A DNA stretch of 64,000 nt, taken from Chrysophaeum taylorii. Lineage: Eukaryota; Sar; Pelagophyceae; Pelagomonadales; Pelagomonadaceae. Positions 31,355-41,326 of the stretch are shown piece by piece (within the stretch, counting starts at the first letter, position 1; the number at the start of each line of letters is the position of its first letter). The DNA lies in contig JAQMWT010000154.1 in NCBI GenBank assembly GCA_029834535.1, forward strand, positions 34,262 to 98,261, in the 5' to 3' direction. The notes below the pieces were generated by a model. That model was not told the DNA's origin, ran no database searches, and was given only the letters and a program-made list of their open reading frames with translations. The translations under genes were made by a program, and so were the position numbers.

Positions 31355-31811
31355 CCTGTCGTTTTCGGATCCCCCGGATTGGGGAAAGAGAAAATGAGGG
31401 CGGGGGGTGAGTGCGGAACCGACCGAACGAACGAAAAAACGAACGAGCGAGCTTTCGGCGTTGGGTGTCGGCACCGATGACGTCGGTCCCTCCTCCTGCC
31501 ATTCTACCCACACGATGTGGGTCGCCAACGCTCGGAACTAGACTGCTCGGACGCCTGCGGCTGCCGGTAGCCGCCCTTCAGGAACGTGACTTTGCAGCAG
31601 CAGCAGCACTACCCAACGAGCTTCGACGCGGTACGAGCAGTTTACGCGCGTGCGCTCTCGATTAATATCCATTTCGTATTGAGGAGGAAGGAGTGCCTGC
31701 GATTTTCGGGGGAGGGGCGCTTGCAAGCGCGCGAGCAGAGGGGAGACGACCCGCAATCGGGCGGCCGGCCGGCCGGTTCCCAATGCCGCACCAACACCAT
31801 GATCATGATCA
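31355..31811. other. Intergenic region
   Basis: Upstream of the glycosyltransferase-like gene and downstream of the Cys-rich gene, both minus strand. Nothing else recognised. Confidence 0.5.
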
Positions 31812-32537
31812 TCAGCGGGATTCGAATGGGAATGCCGCCGGGTCCTCGGGCGAGGAAATGGCGGGAGCATCTTGGGGCGTGGGGTCGAGGTCGGGCGCGC
31901 GGCGGCAGGCGCGACGGAGATTGTAGTCGCCGAATTGGTAGGCGAGGCGGCAGCCGGGGGAGCAGCGAAACTTGCGCCAGGACCAGGTGCAGACGGTGTC
32001 GGTGGCGGGGGCGGCATCTCTGATGAAATTTCCGATGGCCTCGACGGCTTGGACTGCGCTGCGACTCGCCTTGACGAGGGCGCCGGGCTCAGAAGCGAGG
32101 TCCGCGTCGCAGTCGTCGATGCGCGACTCATCGCGGCGTCGTCTGCGACAGGCCCGCGAGGGCGTGATGTCGCCGGCGCGATAGCGGAGCTCGCACTCGC
32201 ACTTGGGGACGCACACGGCTTTGGCGTAATGCCAGCGGCAGGCGCCGTCGCTGCGCGGGAGGAGGCGCGAGCCGACAAACCGCCGCACCGCACGCGTCGC
32301 GAGCTCGACGACCGACAACTCGTCTTCGTCGTGGTATCGCGCGAACCGCGCCTCGAGGAGCTCCACGCGCTCCTCGAGGTCCAAGCATGTTGCCGCGACG
32401 GGGACCAAACGTTCCTCCCTGTCAATCCGGCTCGCGTTCGCTACCATATCCAACGTCTCGTTGCACACGGTGGAAGCCACGGCGGCCACCACCATCATCA
32501 AGTATCCCAACAACGTCGTCGTCGTCGTCCAGACCAT
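31812..32537 (-). CDS. Secreted protein with two copies of a small Cys/Trp motif
   Basis: A 241-residue protein from the ATG at 32537, with an N-terminal hydrophobic leader (about 6-24, LLGYLMMVVAAVAST) and a coiled-coil-like acidic segment (about 50-85). Two related Cys blocks follow: CRWHYAKAVCVPKCECELRY..GD..PSRACRR (about 97-130) and CTWSWRKFRCSPGCRLAY..GD..LRRACRR (about 183-214). The shared pattern is C-x-W, basic, C-x-P-x-C, Tyr, Gly-Asp, then A-C-R-R, so each unit could make two disulfides. Between them is a helical linker. I do not recognise the motif as a named domain. It could act extracellularly or in the secretory lumen. Confidence 0.65.
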   Translation of the reverse strand: MVWTTTTTLLGYLMMVVAAVASTVCNETLDMVANASRIDREERLVPVAATCLDLEERVELLEARFARYHDEDELSVVELATRAVRRFVGSRLLPRSDGACRWHYAKAVCVPKCECELRYRAGDITPSRACRRRRRDESRIDDCDADLASEPGALVKASRSAVQAVEAIGNFIRDAAPATDTVCTWSWRKFRCSPGCRLAYQFGDYNLRRACRRAPDLDPTPQDAPAISSPEDPAAFPFESR

Positions 32538-33048
32538 CTGCGAAAGTTGAAGGTGAACAAAGAGCGACACAAGGAAAGAACGAACACAAGGGTTGGTTGG
32601 TTGGTTCCTTCCTTCCGGTGCTTTTTAACAAGTTTATATTATTGGGGTTTTTATCCCGCTCCCTATCCAATCGAATCGACGGCGGTGGTGCCTGGAACGA
32701 AGGAAGAAGCGACATGATGGCCCGAGAGAGGGGGGGGCGACCGACGCGCGCCTTGGAACGCGCGCGAAGAAGGGCTCTAGGCACCCGTCCGTCCGTCCGT
32801 CCGTCCATCCGTCCGTCTGTCTCTCTCTTGGCAAGAGTGGCGGCGCATCTTCTTCCTCGGAGGATATACACGCCTCGCGGAGAGGCAGGTCTCGTCGTGG
32901 TCGTCGTCGTCGTCTTGCAAGACTGATGAATACCGGAGGTTTTCTGTTTGTATTCGAGGAGAAACGTCGTCGTCTGGACGACGACGACGACGGATCGCGA
33001 GAAGAACAAGAAGGTAGAGAACGAAAAGGGAGAAGAAGAGCGAGATGA
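32538..33048. other. Intergenic region with (CCGT)n microsatellite at about 32786-32826
   Basis: Tandem CCGT/CTGT tetranucleotides and a (GGTT)n run near 32592-32612. No gene recognised; it lies between the 3' end of the exportin gene and the 5' end of the Cys-rich gene. Confidence 0.55.
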
Positions 33049-35967
33049 TCAGGAGGCGGTTTGTTGGGCGAGGTGGGCGAGGTGCTGGAATGGCTGGGGT
33101 TTGGCCATGACGAGCTGCGAAACGTGGGTGTGGACGTAGGAGGAGAGGTCGGGGACGCTGGAGAACGGGTCCTTCGCGGCAGTCGAGGTCCCAAAATGCA
33201 ACTTGGAGAAGGCCGAGTCGAAGCCGGCGAGCTGGGCTTCGTCGAGGTTGAGGTCTTCCTCGGGGAGCGTCCCGAGGGGGTCGGGAGCGTGGTTGGCGGG
33301 CGGGTTCGCCTCGACGACGGCGAGGAGGCCGGCGAGGAGGCCAACCCAGGCGTTTGTCTGGTCTTGGGCGGGCTCCGCGACGGCGTCAGGGGTCTCGCAG
33401 AGGACGCGGGTAAAGCCGACGACAGTGGTCTTGGCGTCGATGTAGGCGTTGAAGGCGGGCGCGCCGAGCAACGCGGGGACGAATACGTGTTTCGCGAGCT
33501 GCAGGAGCATGCCGGGTTGGGAGGCTTGTTCGAGCTTGGCGACGAGGAGTTGGGGGGACTGCTGGCCGGCGAGGAGACCGCAAAGCGCGACGACGTGGTG
33601 GACGAAGCTCGGGCGGTCGCGGTGCTGCTGAAGCCTGGTGAGGAGGAGCTGGAAGATGGTTGGGAGATACTTTTCGACGTACTCCGCGCGAACGGTCGCG
33701 ACGATCGCTTTGACGAGGGCAAAGGCGTAAGCTTCGAATTGCTTGGATGCGAGGAGCTTTTGGAAGACGCCGAGGATGGGTTCGAGCTGACCCTGGTCGA
33801 CGACGGTCTGCGCGCCGACGGCAAAGTATGCCTCCAAGAGCTGCGCGAGCGCGGGAACGTTGCCTCGGCGTTCCCAGAGGGTGGCGTTGGCGAGGGGGGG
33901 GAGCAAGGAGACGTATGCCGCGGAGAGCGATCCGCGGAACGTGAGCAACAGCGCGAGGATCTGGAAGACGTAGGGCGCGAACTCGACGACGTCCATGTGC
34001 AGCACCGACTGGAAGGGCGGAAAGAGGAGCAGCTCGAAGTTGTCGGCGTGGTCAGTCTTTTGCGAGCAGACGACGCGGACGAGGACCGCCAAGGACTCGA
34101 AGAGGTAGTGATTGAACTTTGGGTTTCGAGGGTTGGCGCAGACCCTCCCGAGCGCGGCCGTGAGCTTGTCGGTGACGATCTGCGCCGCCGGCGTGACGGC
34201 CGTCTCGGCGACGATCAGGAGCCGCACGATCGCCTTCATCGCGTACTCGTTTTCCCAGGAGGATTGGCTGCTCGCGTCCTTGCCGTTTTTTTGTTGTTCC
34301 GGCTCGAGGACGGTGAAGAGCGCCTCGAACAACGAGGTCAAGTGGGGCTGGAGGTCGGCCGTCGACACCTTGCCCGTCCCGAGGAGGCGGTCGATCGCGG
34401 CGGCCGCGTAGGTGTGGACGACCCGAACGCTGGATCTCGCGTGGGCGGCAAGGATTGGGACGAGGGAGACCACGACGTGCGGGGGGAGCTGGTTGCGAAA
34501 GGTGCTCGCGAACTGGAGGCAGTCGGCCAGAATGACGGGGTTTTTTTGTTGTTGTTGCTTAGAATCGATCGCGAGCTCGGGCTTGACGTGACTGTCGAAG
34601 AAGTTGACGACGTCGACGTTCGGCGATATCTGGGTGACGCCGCGCTGGCGGCTTTCGGCGCGGACAGCAATCGCGACCACCAGGTGCATCGCCGAGTCCT
34701 TGTCGCGCCACGCGGCCGTCTGGGCGTAGTTGGTTAGGAGCCTCGTCGCGCGCTCGAGGCAGAGCCGCGTCGCGAGCGCGTCGTGCTGCTTGCACATCGC
34801 CTGCACGAGTTCCTTGGCCGAGCGGCGTCTCGTTTCCGAGTCGGCGTCCTCAAAGTCGCGCGAGATATACTCCATGGGGTTGTCCTCGAAGAGCTCCAGG
34901 TCGACCTCCCTCAGTTGGAGGTTGGGCACGACGATCGCCTCGGTGATTTGACGCAGCGTCTGCTCGTCGCCAAAGTTGGCCGCGTGGACGGCGTTGCCGA
35001 CGACCGACGCGAGAAATTTGATCGAGGTCACGGTGAGCTGGTCGTGCCTCGCCGCTTGCGAGGTCTTCATGAGCCGATTCCAAATCGCCGAGGCGAAGCG
35101 CTGCAAATACGGCGCGAACTCCTCCTCGTATTTCGAAGCGTAGAGCGACACGTTCTCGACGATCGCCGACTGCAACCGCTCGAGCGCGCCCTCCTCTTCG
35201 TCCTCGTCGCTGGGGAGCTCGAGGGCGAGGTATTTTTCGAACTGGGGCATCCACTGGCTCATGTTGTCCTCGAAAAACTCGGGGAGGTCCTGCCAATTGA
35301 GCGAATAGAAGACGCGGCACGCGAGCCGCAGCGCCTCGACGACGGCCTCCACGCTCCGTCGGTTGTTGGTCGACGACTCGGACGCCAGCAAGGCCCCCAG
35401 CCGCCCGAATAATTTCGTGAGCGGCGCGGCGGCCATATCGAGGACGTACTTGAGCTCGGCATACAGCGCGTCCGACTTCTCGACGTCGCGAAACCGCTCC
35501 AGAATCGAGTCTAGAGACCGCAGCATTCCCGTCACCGTCTTGAGATCGGGACTCTCGAATTGCGAGATCAGCTCGGGCAGCAAGTTCGGCCACTTGGCGG
35601 GAAAATCGCTCGCCGATATGATGGACAACGCCGCGCTCAGCTGCTGCTGCACGTCGGAATGATGCCCGCATTCGCACACGAGCTTTACCATGTTCGCTTT
35701 AATCGCGTCGCGGTCCCCGACCGAGATGAGCTTGTCGTCGGCCCACCCTCGCTTCACGAGATTTTTGAAATAGATGGCCGCCGCCGTGCGAACGACCGCA
35801 GACTCGGCCGTTGCCGTTGCGCTGTGTTGCTGGACGAGCTGGAGAAGCAAGACGGCGAACCCCTGCTGCGTCTGGAGCTTGGAGAGATATGCCTCGGCGT
35901 TTCGACGCTGCTCGCGCTCGGGCGACAGGGTCGCCATCAGCGCGCCGCAGATCTCCTGCTGCTCCAT
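33049..35967 (-). CDS. CSE1L: Exportin-2 (CAS/CSE1), importin-alpha re-exporter
   Basis: A 972-residue importin-beta superfamily protein, the usual CSE1 length (about 960-970), in a single exon from the ATG at 35967. It returns importin-alpha to the cytosol with Ran-GTP. The N-terminus has the importin-beta-N region, with AAAIYFKNLVKRGW (about 63-76) and ISASDFPAKWPNLLPEL (about 117-133), both strongly CSE1-like. Further conserved landmarks are the acidic loop after the LALELPSDEDEEEG segment, YISRDFEDADSETRRR (about 366-381) and KNPKFNHYLFES-like NPKFNHYLFES. HEAT repeats fill the length. A poly-Gln stretch (QQQQK) marks a variable loop. The C-terminus (HLAHLAQQTAS) is short. Confidence 0.93.
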   Translation of the reverse strand: MEQQEICGALMATLSPEREQRRNAEAYLSKLQTQQGFAVLLLQLVQQHSATATAESAVVRTAAAIYFKNLVKRGWADDKLISVGDRDAIKANMVKLVCECGHHSDVQQQLSAALSIISASDFPAKWPNLLPELISQFESPDLKTVTGMLRSLDSILERFRDVEKSDALYAELKYVLDMAAAPLTKLFGRLGALLASESSTNNRRSVEAVVEALRLACRVFYSLNWQDLPEFFEDNMSQWMPQFEKYLALELPSDEDEEEGALERLQSAIVENVSLYASKYEEEFAPYLQRFASAIWNRLMKTSQAARHDQLTVTSIKFLASVVGNAVHAANFGDEQTLRQITEAIVVPNLQLREVDLELFEDNPMEYISRDFEDADSETRRRSAKELVQAMCKQHDALATRLCLERATRLLTNYAQTAAWRDKDSAMHLVVAIAVRAESRQRGVTQISPNVDVVNFFDSHVKPELAIDSKQQQQKNPVILADCLQFASTFRNQLPPHVVVSLVPILAAHARSSVRVVHTYAAAAIDRLLGTGKVSTADLQPHLTSLFEALFTVLEPEQQKNGKDASSQSSWENEYAMKAIVRLLIVAETAVTPAAQIVTDKLTAALGRVCANPRNPKFNHYLFESLAVLVRVVCSQKTDHADNFELLLFPPFQSVLHMDVVEFAPYVFQILALLLTFRGSLSAAYVSLLPPLANATLWERRGNVPALAQLLEAYFAVGAQTVVDQGQLEPILGVFQKLLASKQFEAYAFALVKAIVATVRAEYVEKYLPTIFQLLLTRLQQHRDRPSFVHHVVALCGLLAGQQSPQLLVAKLEQASQPGMLLQLAKHVFVPALLGAPAFNAYIDAKTTVVGFTRVLCETPDAVAEPAQDQTNAWVGLLAGLLAVVEANPPANHAPDPLGTLPEEDLNLDEAQLAGFDSAFSKLHFGTSTAAKDPFSSVPDLSSYVHTHVSQLVMAKPQPFQHLAHLAQQTAS

Positions 35968-36141
35968 TCGATCGTTCGAGAGTTAACAAAGGGCGACGTC
36001 CATCCGTTCCCTTTCCCAGGGAGACCGTTGGTTGAAACCTACTAGGTTACAGACGATCACGGGGAGGGTTTAGGATTGGGTAGTTCTTGGGGTCGACTCG
36101 ACGACGCTTGGGGGCGTCGCGCTTCGGAGCTGAGCTTGGAT

Positions 36142-37690
36142 TTATCCAGCGGCTTGCGAAGCGCCGGTGTTACATATTTGTTTTTTTCGGCAGAAGTGAC
36201 GCTTCGTCGTCTTGAACTTGGTATGATTCAGGCGAATCTCATTTTCTGCCAGAGCCCCTCGCCTGCGTCGGATCTCGAAGAGCTCGCGTTCGGCGGCGCG
36301 CCGAATCACCACCTCCGCCGCATTCCAAGACGGCTGGAGCCCGCTCCAACTGTCTTTCGTCGCAGCTGCATTGATGTCGGCGAGAGCTGCAAGCGCGCCG
36401 CGAAGTTCGCCGATAAGCTTCTCGCAGTACCGCTCCGCGCCCTCCGCCGGCGACTGAGTACTCTCTTCAACCTCCGCAGGCGATGCTGCCTCGTCGCGGG
36501 CGCGGGGCTCGATGACCACTCTCGTGGTTTTGCCCCACGAGAAATTTGCGCCGTTTCCACAAAAGACTCCCACAGCGCCTCCGCGGATCTTTTTGCGCCA
36601 ACGCTGGGACGCCGGACCGACTCGGCCGCAGCACCACGCTACAAAGGCAATGAATCGGCCGCAGCACGCTGCTCCACAAGCAAAGGGACCCAACGCCAAG
36701 ACGGCAACAAAGCACAACGGCGGACGCGTGACGGGTGCTTGGAACGCATCGCTTCGCTCGGAGCGCTGGCTGACCGATCGGCTCCTTGGGCCACTGTCTG
36801 TTCTGCACGCACGGCGAGGTGACCCCAGTCAAGGTTCGTGGACTGCGCCAGCTCCGTCGTCGACATGCAGCGACGCGGCGCCCCTTCCTCGCCCGTCGAG
36901 ACAGCGTCATCCGCTGTTGAGTATCGAACACGACTCCTGATTTCCTTTCGGCGACGGCGAACATCGCGCTCATGACGCATAATCCCCGAGCGCGCTGCGC
37001 AGAGCCAGAATACAACAAAGTATCCTGAGAGCGCGAGGACGGAGGCGCAAATTGCGAGGGACTCGATGAGCACGGCGATGGTGAAGAGACCCCTCGGTGC
37101 GCCCGTGCCTCGCGAAAGGACTGCGTGATCTTGCGAGCCAGTCTGCGCCGCCAATGCAGGTGATGCTGGTGTTGTGTGCAGACTTTCGCAAGCCAAAACC
37201 GCGATCGCGCAAGCGACGATCACCACTTCGTTCGCCGTCGACGCCCACGCGGCCCTGCACGTCGCAAACCACATCGCCGCCCAGCGGGCCTCCAGCACCG
37301 CGTCCAAACGCCCGGCCGCTCCTTGTGCACGGAGGCCTTGCGCTTGCGGGAGGGCCTTGTTCTCCGCCGCTCGCGTTTCTTATTTTTCTTCTTCTTCATC
37401 CTCTTCTTTGCTGCCAACATCTCGCTCGACAGCCGTTCGCTAGCGACCACATCGGCGCCCGACTCGCCCATCTCACCGCGACCAGCCGCAGACCCCGTTG
37501 TTGCCACGTCTTCCGTCACACGTGCTAAACCGGCGCGCTTCTTGTTCTCGCCGCCCCCTTGACGCCGACGCCGACGCCGGAGGCGACGCCGGCGGCGAGG
37601 CTTGGCAACCGTTTCTTCCGCGGGGTGTGCCGTAGTGAGGCACTTGCGCTCATCACACTCAATAACATCCGCTACAGCCTCCGTGTCCAT
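36142..37690 (-). CDS. Unresolved multi-exon locus, probable two-helix membrane protein
   Basis: Three minus-strand stretches look coding but lie in different frames, so introns or frameshifts must join them. The 5' part starts at the ATG at 37690 (MDTEAVADVIECDERK), with very basic Arg/Lys-rich runs. The middle part, about 37274-36800, has two hydrophobic helices, ASTANEVVIVACAIAVLAC and FTIAVLIESLAICASVLAL (the latter continuing to FWLCAAR), then a basic, Ser-rich segment. The 3' part, about 36640-36142, is acidic/helical (EAASPAEVEESTQSPAE, ELRGALAALADINAAA) and ends in a basic tail at the TGA or TAG. Splice sites could not be fixed. No family was recognised. Confidence 0.35.
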
Positions 37691-37854
37691 CAGCCTTCTT
37701 TTTCAACGAGCACGGCGTTCTTGTGCCTTGAAGGAGAATAGTTCCTTCTGTGGCATTCGAAACGCACTTTATACGGACCGTTTTTGACCCAACGGCATAA
37801 GAGGCCGGCGGAACAATCCGGAACAAGGGCCTCGGGTTATCTCTCTTGACAGAA

Positions 37855-38735
37855 GTTCGGCGTAAACCCACTCGTGCTCACACCCCACTCCTTCGAGCTC
37901 GTCGCTCTCACCTCCGCCAATCTAAGCTGCTTTGATCCGCACACGCCGCTAACCTTTGAGTTTACTCTAAAACCCCCAGTAAGTTCACCTGGCCCCAGTA
38001 AGTTCACCTAGTCCCAATCTCTTACTCCAGTAAGTTCACCTGGTCCAAATAAGTTCACCTGGTCCAAGTTATAGTTCACCTACAGTGCGCGTGTAGACGC
38101 CGGGGGGGGGCTTATCGGTATTGCGCAGCACGTGTGGGGTAGGGTGGAATCGTCGACCCAGATGAGTTTATCCTCGGGGTTGCCGATCGACAGAGAGCCA
38201 CGTAGAGCTGGACGTGGCAGAAGACGGGCTTGGGCAAGAGGACGCCGACCTCGCGGGGCGTCTGGCCGTGGCTCTTGTTGATCGTTTGGCGTCGGTGGGG
38301 CTTAAGGGATACTGGTTGGAGGAGCCTCGGTGACAACGACACGATCGATCATGTATCTGGTACCGTTGCAGTGGCCGTGGGACGGGTCGAGGTTGCGAAG
38401 ACCTTAAGCTCGCGCTCAAAGTCAGCTTGCCGTTGGTTATCAGGGAGTTGAAAACTCGACCGTAAAGAGCGAGGCGTCGTCTTCCGACCCAACCTAGTCG
38501 GCCGAAAAAAAGAACTCCGAGGCCTCGTCTCCGGGAAAAAAAGGCCGCGGTCATGCGCGCGTTGTCAGCATCGACAACATCGTTTCGACGGGGCGAGAGA
38601 ATGGCGGGCTGAAAGAGCCGCCGCGGGTCGTGGACATAGTCTGCGAGGTCGCCGTAGACGGCTTGCGGAAGGGAGTCAGGAAGGGGACCGGCAGGAGCCG
38701 GTACGGAATCACAGAGGAAAATCACGCAGTTGGGG
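37855..38735 (-). mobile_element. Helitron-like element fragment, copy B
   Basis: The helicase-related part at about 38103-38670 is coded on the minus strand. In the direction of reading it gives YGDLADYVHDPRRLF, LNSLITNG-like sequence, then in another frame a segment with NKSHGQTPREVGVLL and PVFCHVQLYVALCRS, the last motif of Pif1/Helitron helicases. Frame changes and stops break it. Its 3' side carries the minisatellite at 37974-38081 and a unique block (37855-37973) that reappears inverted at about 55640-55775. The whole unit is the inverted counterpart of copy C, 17 kb away. Sequence up to about 39000 may be a further upstream part of the element. Confidence 0.65.
37974..38081. repeat. 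Minisatellite, unit about 20 bp around CAGTAAGTTCACCTGG
   Basis: Five imperfect copies of a unit with core AGTTCACCTGGTCC at the 3' side of Helitron copy B. The reverse complement is expanded at 55537-55872. The core contains GTAAGT, but there is no sign that it acts in splicing. Confidence 0.85.
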
Positions 38736-39271
38736 CTGAGGCGAGGGACGAGAACGGCCACTTGTTGATGGTGGACCGCCACTGCGGACCGCGGTCTTGT
38801 GCGAGGTCGTGCAAAAGCGTCGCAGGCCGCGGACGTGTTGGTCCACGAACAACAACAATCGACCTGTCCGTCGCGTTCTGCCCAACCGAGCGAACCCCAT
38901 CCATCCAAGCGCGGACTTTCCGGGTGCTAACCGGCCAGCCCGGGAGGCGAGCAGGCACCCTCTCACTCCGGGACGGCCGGGGCCGCCGCAGGGAGCAAGC
39001 GTGTTAGGCGCCGTCCTCCATCGCAACCAACCAACGGGTCGCGATCGCAGGGTTAGAGCGTGGAGCGGAAAGGGGAGAGCTGGGGTGAGTAGAAGGAAGG
39101 ACGTCGATCGACAAACAAACCCATTTTAGTAGTTGACGGCCACGCGCGAGCCTAACCGTCCGGGCGCCGCCAGGGAGTGACCCCGGCGGAAAGGAGGCAT
39201 CGTCGTCGGAGAGGGTTAGTAGAAGTAAAAGGCGCTCGAGCGAACGAGGGTTTCTATAACGCGTGCTGTCA
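38736..39271. other. Region between Helitron copy B and sulfotransferase
   Basis: No independent gene recognised. The first 250 bp may be further decayed transposon coding sequence on the minus strand. Confidence 0.45.
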
Positions 39272-40249
39272 CTAAGCCGCCGAAATTTGCGCTTTGAAAC
39301 GGCCGCGACTTGTTCTTCTGCTCATGAAACCCGCTCTTCTTACACCAACCATACGGGGGTTGTTGGGCTCGGCGTTTCTCATCTCCGCGGCCAGCTCGCG
39401 CCCGCGTTTTTTCGCGCGCACGAAAAAAGCGCGATCGAGCTCATTTTCCCTGTTAAATGTCGGCCGGAAGTACTCGGTCTCGGGACGGCCCGCATCATAC
39501 AGCTGTTTACCGAGTGGACCGAGGTGCGCGACGAGATCGCTGTGGTTTTTTTTATAGTTGGGCGAGAACGGGTTGTTTGAGGTAGCGCGGGCGAACGCCA
39601 CGGCACGCCCAAGCGTCATATTGGCAAGAACCGAGGTAGCCTCCTCCTCCTCATCTTTTTCGAGCACGAAGACATGCGTGAAGCCATCAAGAACCTTGGT
39701 CGCATCTCGTAAGTGGTCGTAATTCGGCGCGTCGGGACGGCCCGCGAGGGTCCAAACGTAATAGTTCGGCCGGTTGTATGGTCCCCATCTCTCCGTGTTG
39801 AACGACGAGTAGGCGGCCGATGCAAACGTCTCGATGGGCATCGACTTCAGAACAATGAAGATTTCGCGCTCGTACGCCGACTTGAGCCGCGCCCACGGTT
39901 CCCTCACGACGATCGCGAGCGCGTAGGGCCAATCGAAACGATGGAATTGGCTTGGCGTGGGATACGACCTCGCGCTTTCGATCATGCAGACGTCGAGATC
40001 TGTCATTTTATCCAAAAGCGCCGACGCGGGTTTGCCGAAGTCGACCAGGTCGTCGCAGACGCAATTCACCAAGTTGCTGCGATAACCTGCGCGCTTGAGC
40101 GTCTGACACATCGTCGTTCCACCCGCTTTGTGGAGGTGGAACAGCAGAACTTTCGCCCTCTCGCGGTAGCGGACGACCTGCCGCTTTGACCCCCCGACCT
40201 CCAGTCGCTGCGCGAGAGTGACGGCGACAAGGCTCAGCAGCAGCAGCAT
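39272..40249 (-). CDS. Secreted/Golgi carbohydrate sulfotransferase family protein
   Basis: A 325-residue protein from the ATG at 40249, with a signal peptide or signal anchor (MLLLLSLVAVTLAQ). The PAPS-binding 5'-phosphosulfate loop is LLFHLHKAGGTTMCQTL (about residues 35-51), and the 3'-phosphate site is IVVREPWARLKSAYER (about 113-128), both in the form used by heparan-sulfate 2-O and related membrane sulfotransferases. The rest of the fold is short but continuous. It would transfer sulfate from PAPS to sugars of secreted polysaccharides or glycoproteins. The C-terminus is basic. Acceptor specificity cannot be read from sequence. Confidence 0.85.
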   Translation of the reverse strand: MLLLLSLVAVTLAQRLEVGGSKRQVVRYRERAKVLLFHLHKAGGTTMCQTLKRAGYRSNLVNCVCDDLVDFGKPASALLDKMTDLDVCMIESARSYPTPSQFHRFDWPYALAIVVREPWARLKSAYEREIFIVLKSMPIETFASAAYSSFNTERWGPYNRPNYYVWTLAGRPDAPNYDHLRDATKVLDGFTHVFVLEKDEEEEATSVLANMTLGRAVAFARATSNNPFSPNYKKNHSDLVAHLGPLGKQLYDAGRPETEYFRPTFNRENELDRAFFVRAKKRGRELAAEMRNAEPNNPRMVGVRRAGFMSRRTSRGRFKAQISAA

Positions 40250-40794
40250 TTAATTCGTGAGAACCGTGTTTTTGCCTCGAAGAGTTCAATAATAATAATA
40301 ATAATTGTTCAAGATTCACTCGGACTTGAACAACTCTCTTATCCCGGCCGCCACCAACAAGAAGACACTTTCGAAACTCGAGGGGAGGAGCGGCGCTGGT
40401 CGTCCGTCCACCTTGGGACCTCACACTTCTTCTTCTTCTTCGAGTCGTGCGCAAGAACTCGAACACAACCAGAGGGCCGAGGTTGGAAGTTAAGAAATTA
40501 GAGTGCACTTCCTGGGGCTGGCCACACCTATCAAACGACCCTGCTTCTCGTGTGCGCCACAGAATCTCGAAGAAGAAGGGGAAGAAGAATGAGGGGGGGA
40601 GAAGAAGCGCAATCTAGGATCATCGCGCGATGAAGAAGTGCAACGCATCATCGCGCGGGGGACGGAAGAAAAAAGCTTCCATCGAGAAGACCAAGGAGAA
40701 GGGAAACAACACACAAACACAGATGGTATGGCGGGCGCGCTAGGTTCCGCGCGCCGAGACGAGTCGAATCGAGGGTCCACTTTGATAACGGGAG
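40250..40794. other. Intergenic region
   Basis: Spacer between the sulfotransferase start and the pterin dehydratase stop, with an (AAT)n run at about 40289-40307 and purine-rich AGAAGA runs at about 40565-40612. Nothing else seen. Confidence 0.5.
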
Positions 40795-41208
40795 TCAGAT
40801 GAATATGACTGGAGTGGCTGCGTTACCGAGGGGGATCTGGTCGAAACACTCGGCAAGGAGAAAGTCGAGTTCGGAGACGCCGCGCCTTCCGTGGGATCCG
40901 TCCGTCGAGAGCGTGAGGGTGATGGTCTTGTCGCGCGCCAAGACGATGTCGGGGTAGTGTCCGTGTTCGGAGGCCATCTCGGTGACGGCATGGATGAAGG
41001 CGACCGCGGAGACGTAGCTCTCGGTGACGACGCGGCGTGACATGCTCGTGCAGTCATCGCTAAGGCACCAGTTGGGCCAGTCGTACATGGCGGCGCGCGC
41101 GGCGTCGGCCGCGAGCAGCTCGCGCGAGACGTCGAGGGCCTTGGTGTTGTTGGCATCACCCTCGACAACAGCCTCCGGCTCGACGACTTGGACGGGCGTC
41201 TCCATCAT
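40795..41208 (-). CDS. Pterin-4a-carbinolamine dehydratase family protein
   Basis: A 137-residue protein from one of two adjacent ATGs (41208; the next at 41205). The family dehydrates 4a-hydroxytetrahydrobiopterin, and plastid homologues assist Rubisco or have other roles. The conserved helix carries FIHAVTEMASEHGHYPDI (about 70-88), with the paired His-Gly-His-Tyr-Pro site, then a strand (ITLTLSTDG) and a final helix ending SELDFLLAECFDQI. The N-terminal 40 residues are not conserved. No targeting peptide is obvious. Divergent from the hypothetical gene at 41327 across 118 bp. Confidence 0.85.
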   Translation of the reverse strand: MMETPVQVVEPEAVVEGDANNTKALDVSRELLAADAARAAMYDWPNWCLSDDCTSMSRRVVTESYVSAVAFIHAVTEMASEHGHYPDIVLARDKTITLTLSTDGSHGRRGVSELDFLLAECFDQIPLGNAATPVIFI

Positions 41209-41326
41209 CGCGGCCGTCGCCGCCGCGCCGTATGTCGTCTCTTCGACAGAACGACACGCATCGTTGCCGGCCGCACTTAGCGTTCCGAAAGGTTCCTGAG
41301 AATTCCTCTAGGGTACGGATGCTGAG
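41209..41326. promoter_or_regulatory. Divergent intergenic region (pterin dehydratase / hypothetical)
   Basis: 118 bp between opposing ATGs; probably a shared promoter. No clear box identified. Confidence 0.35.

Noticed and set aside
33061-34737. 558-codon plus-strand frame
   Set aside because: Antisense to the exportin-2 coding region, whose HEAT-repeat sequence is unmistakable.
37974-38081. CRISPR-like short repeats
   Set aside because: Units are contiguous, without spacers of uniform length, in a eukaryotic transposon context; a minisatellite.
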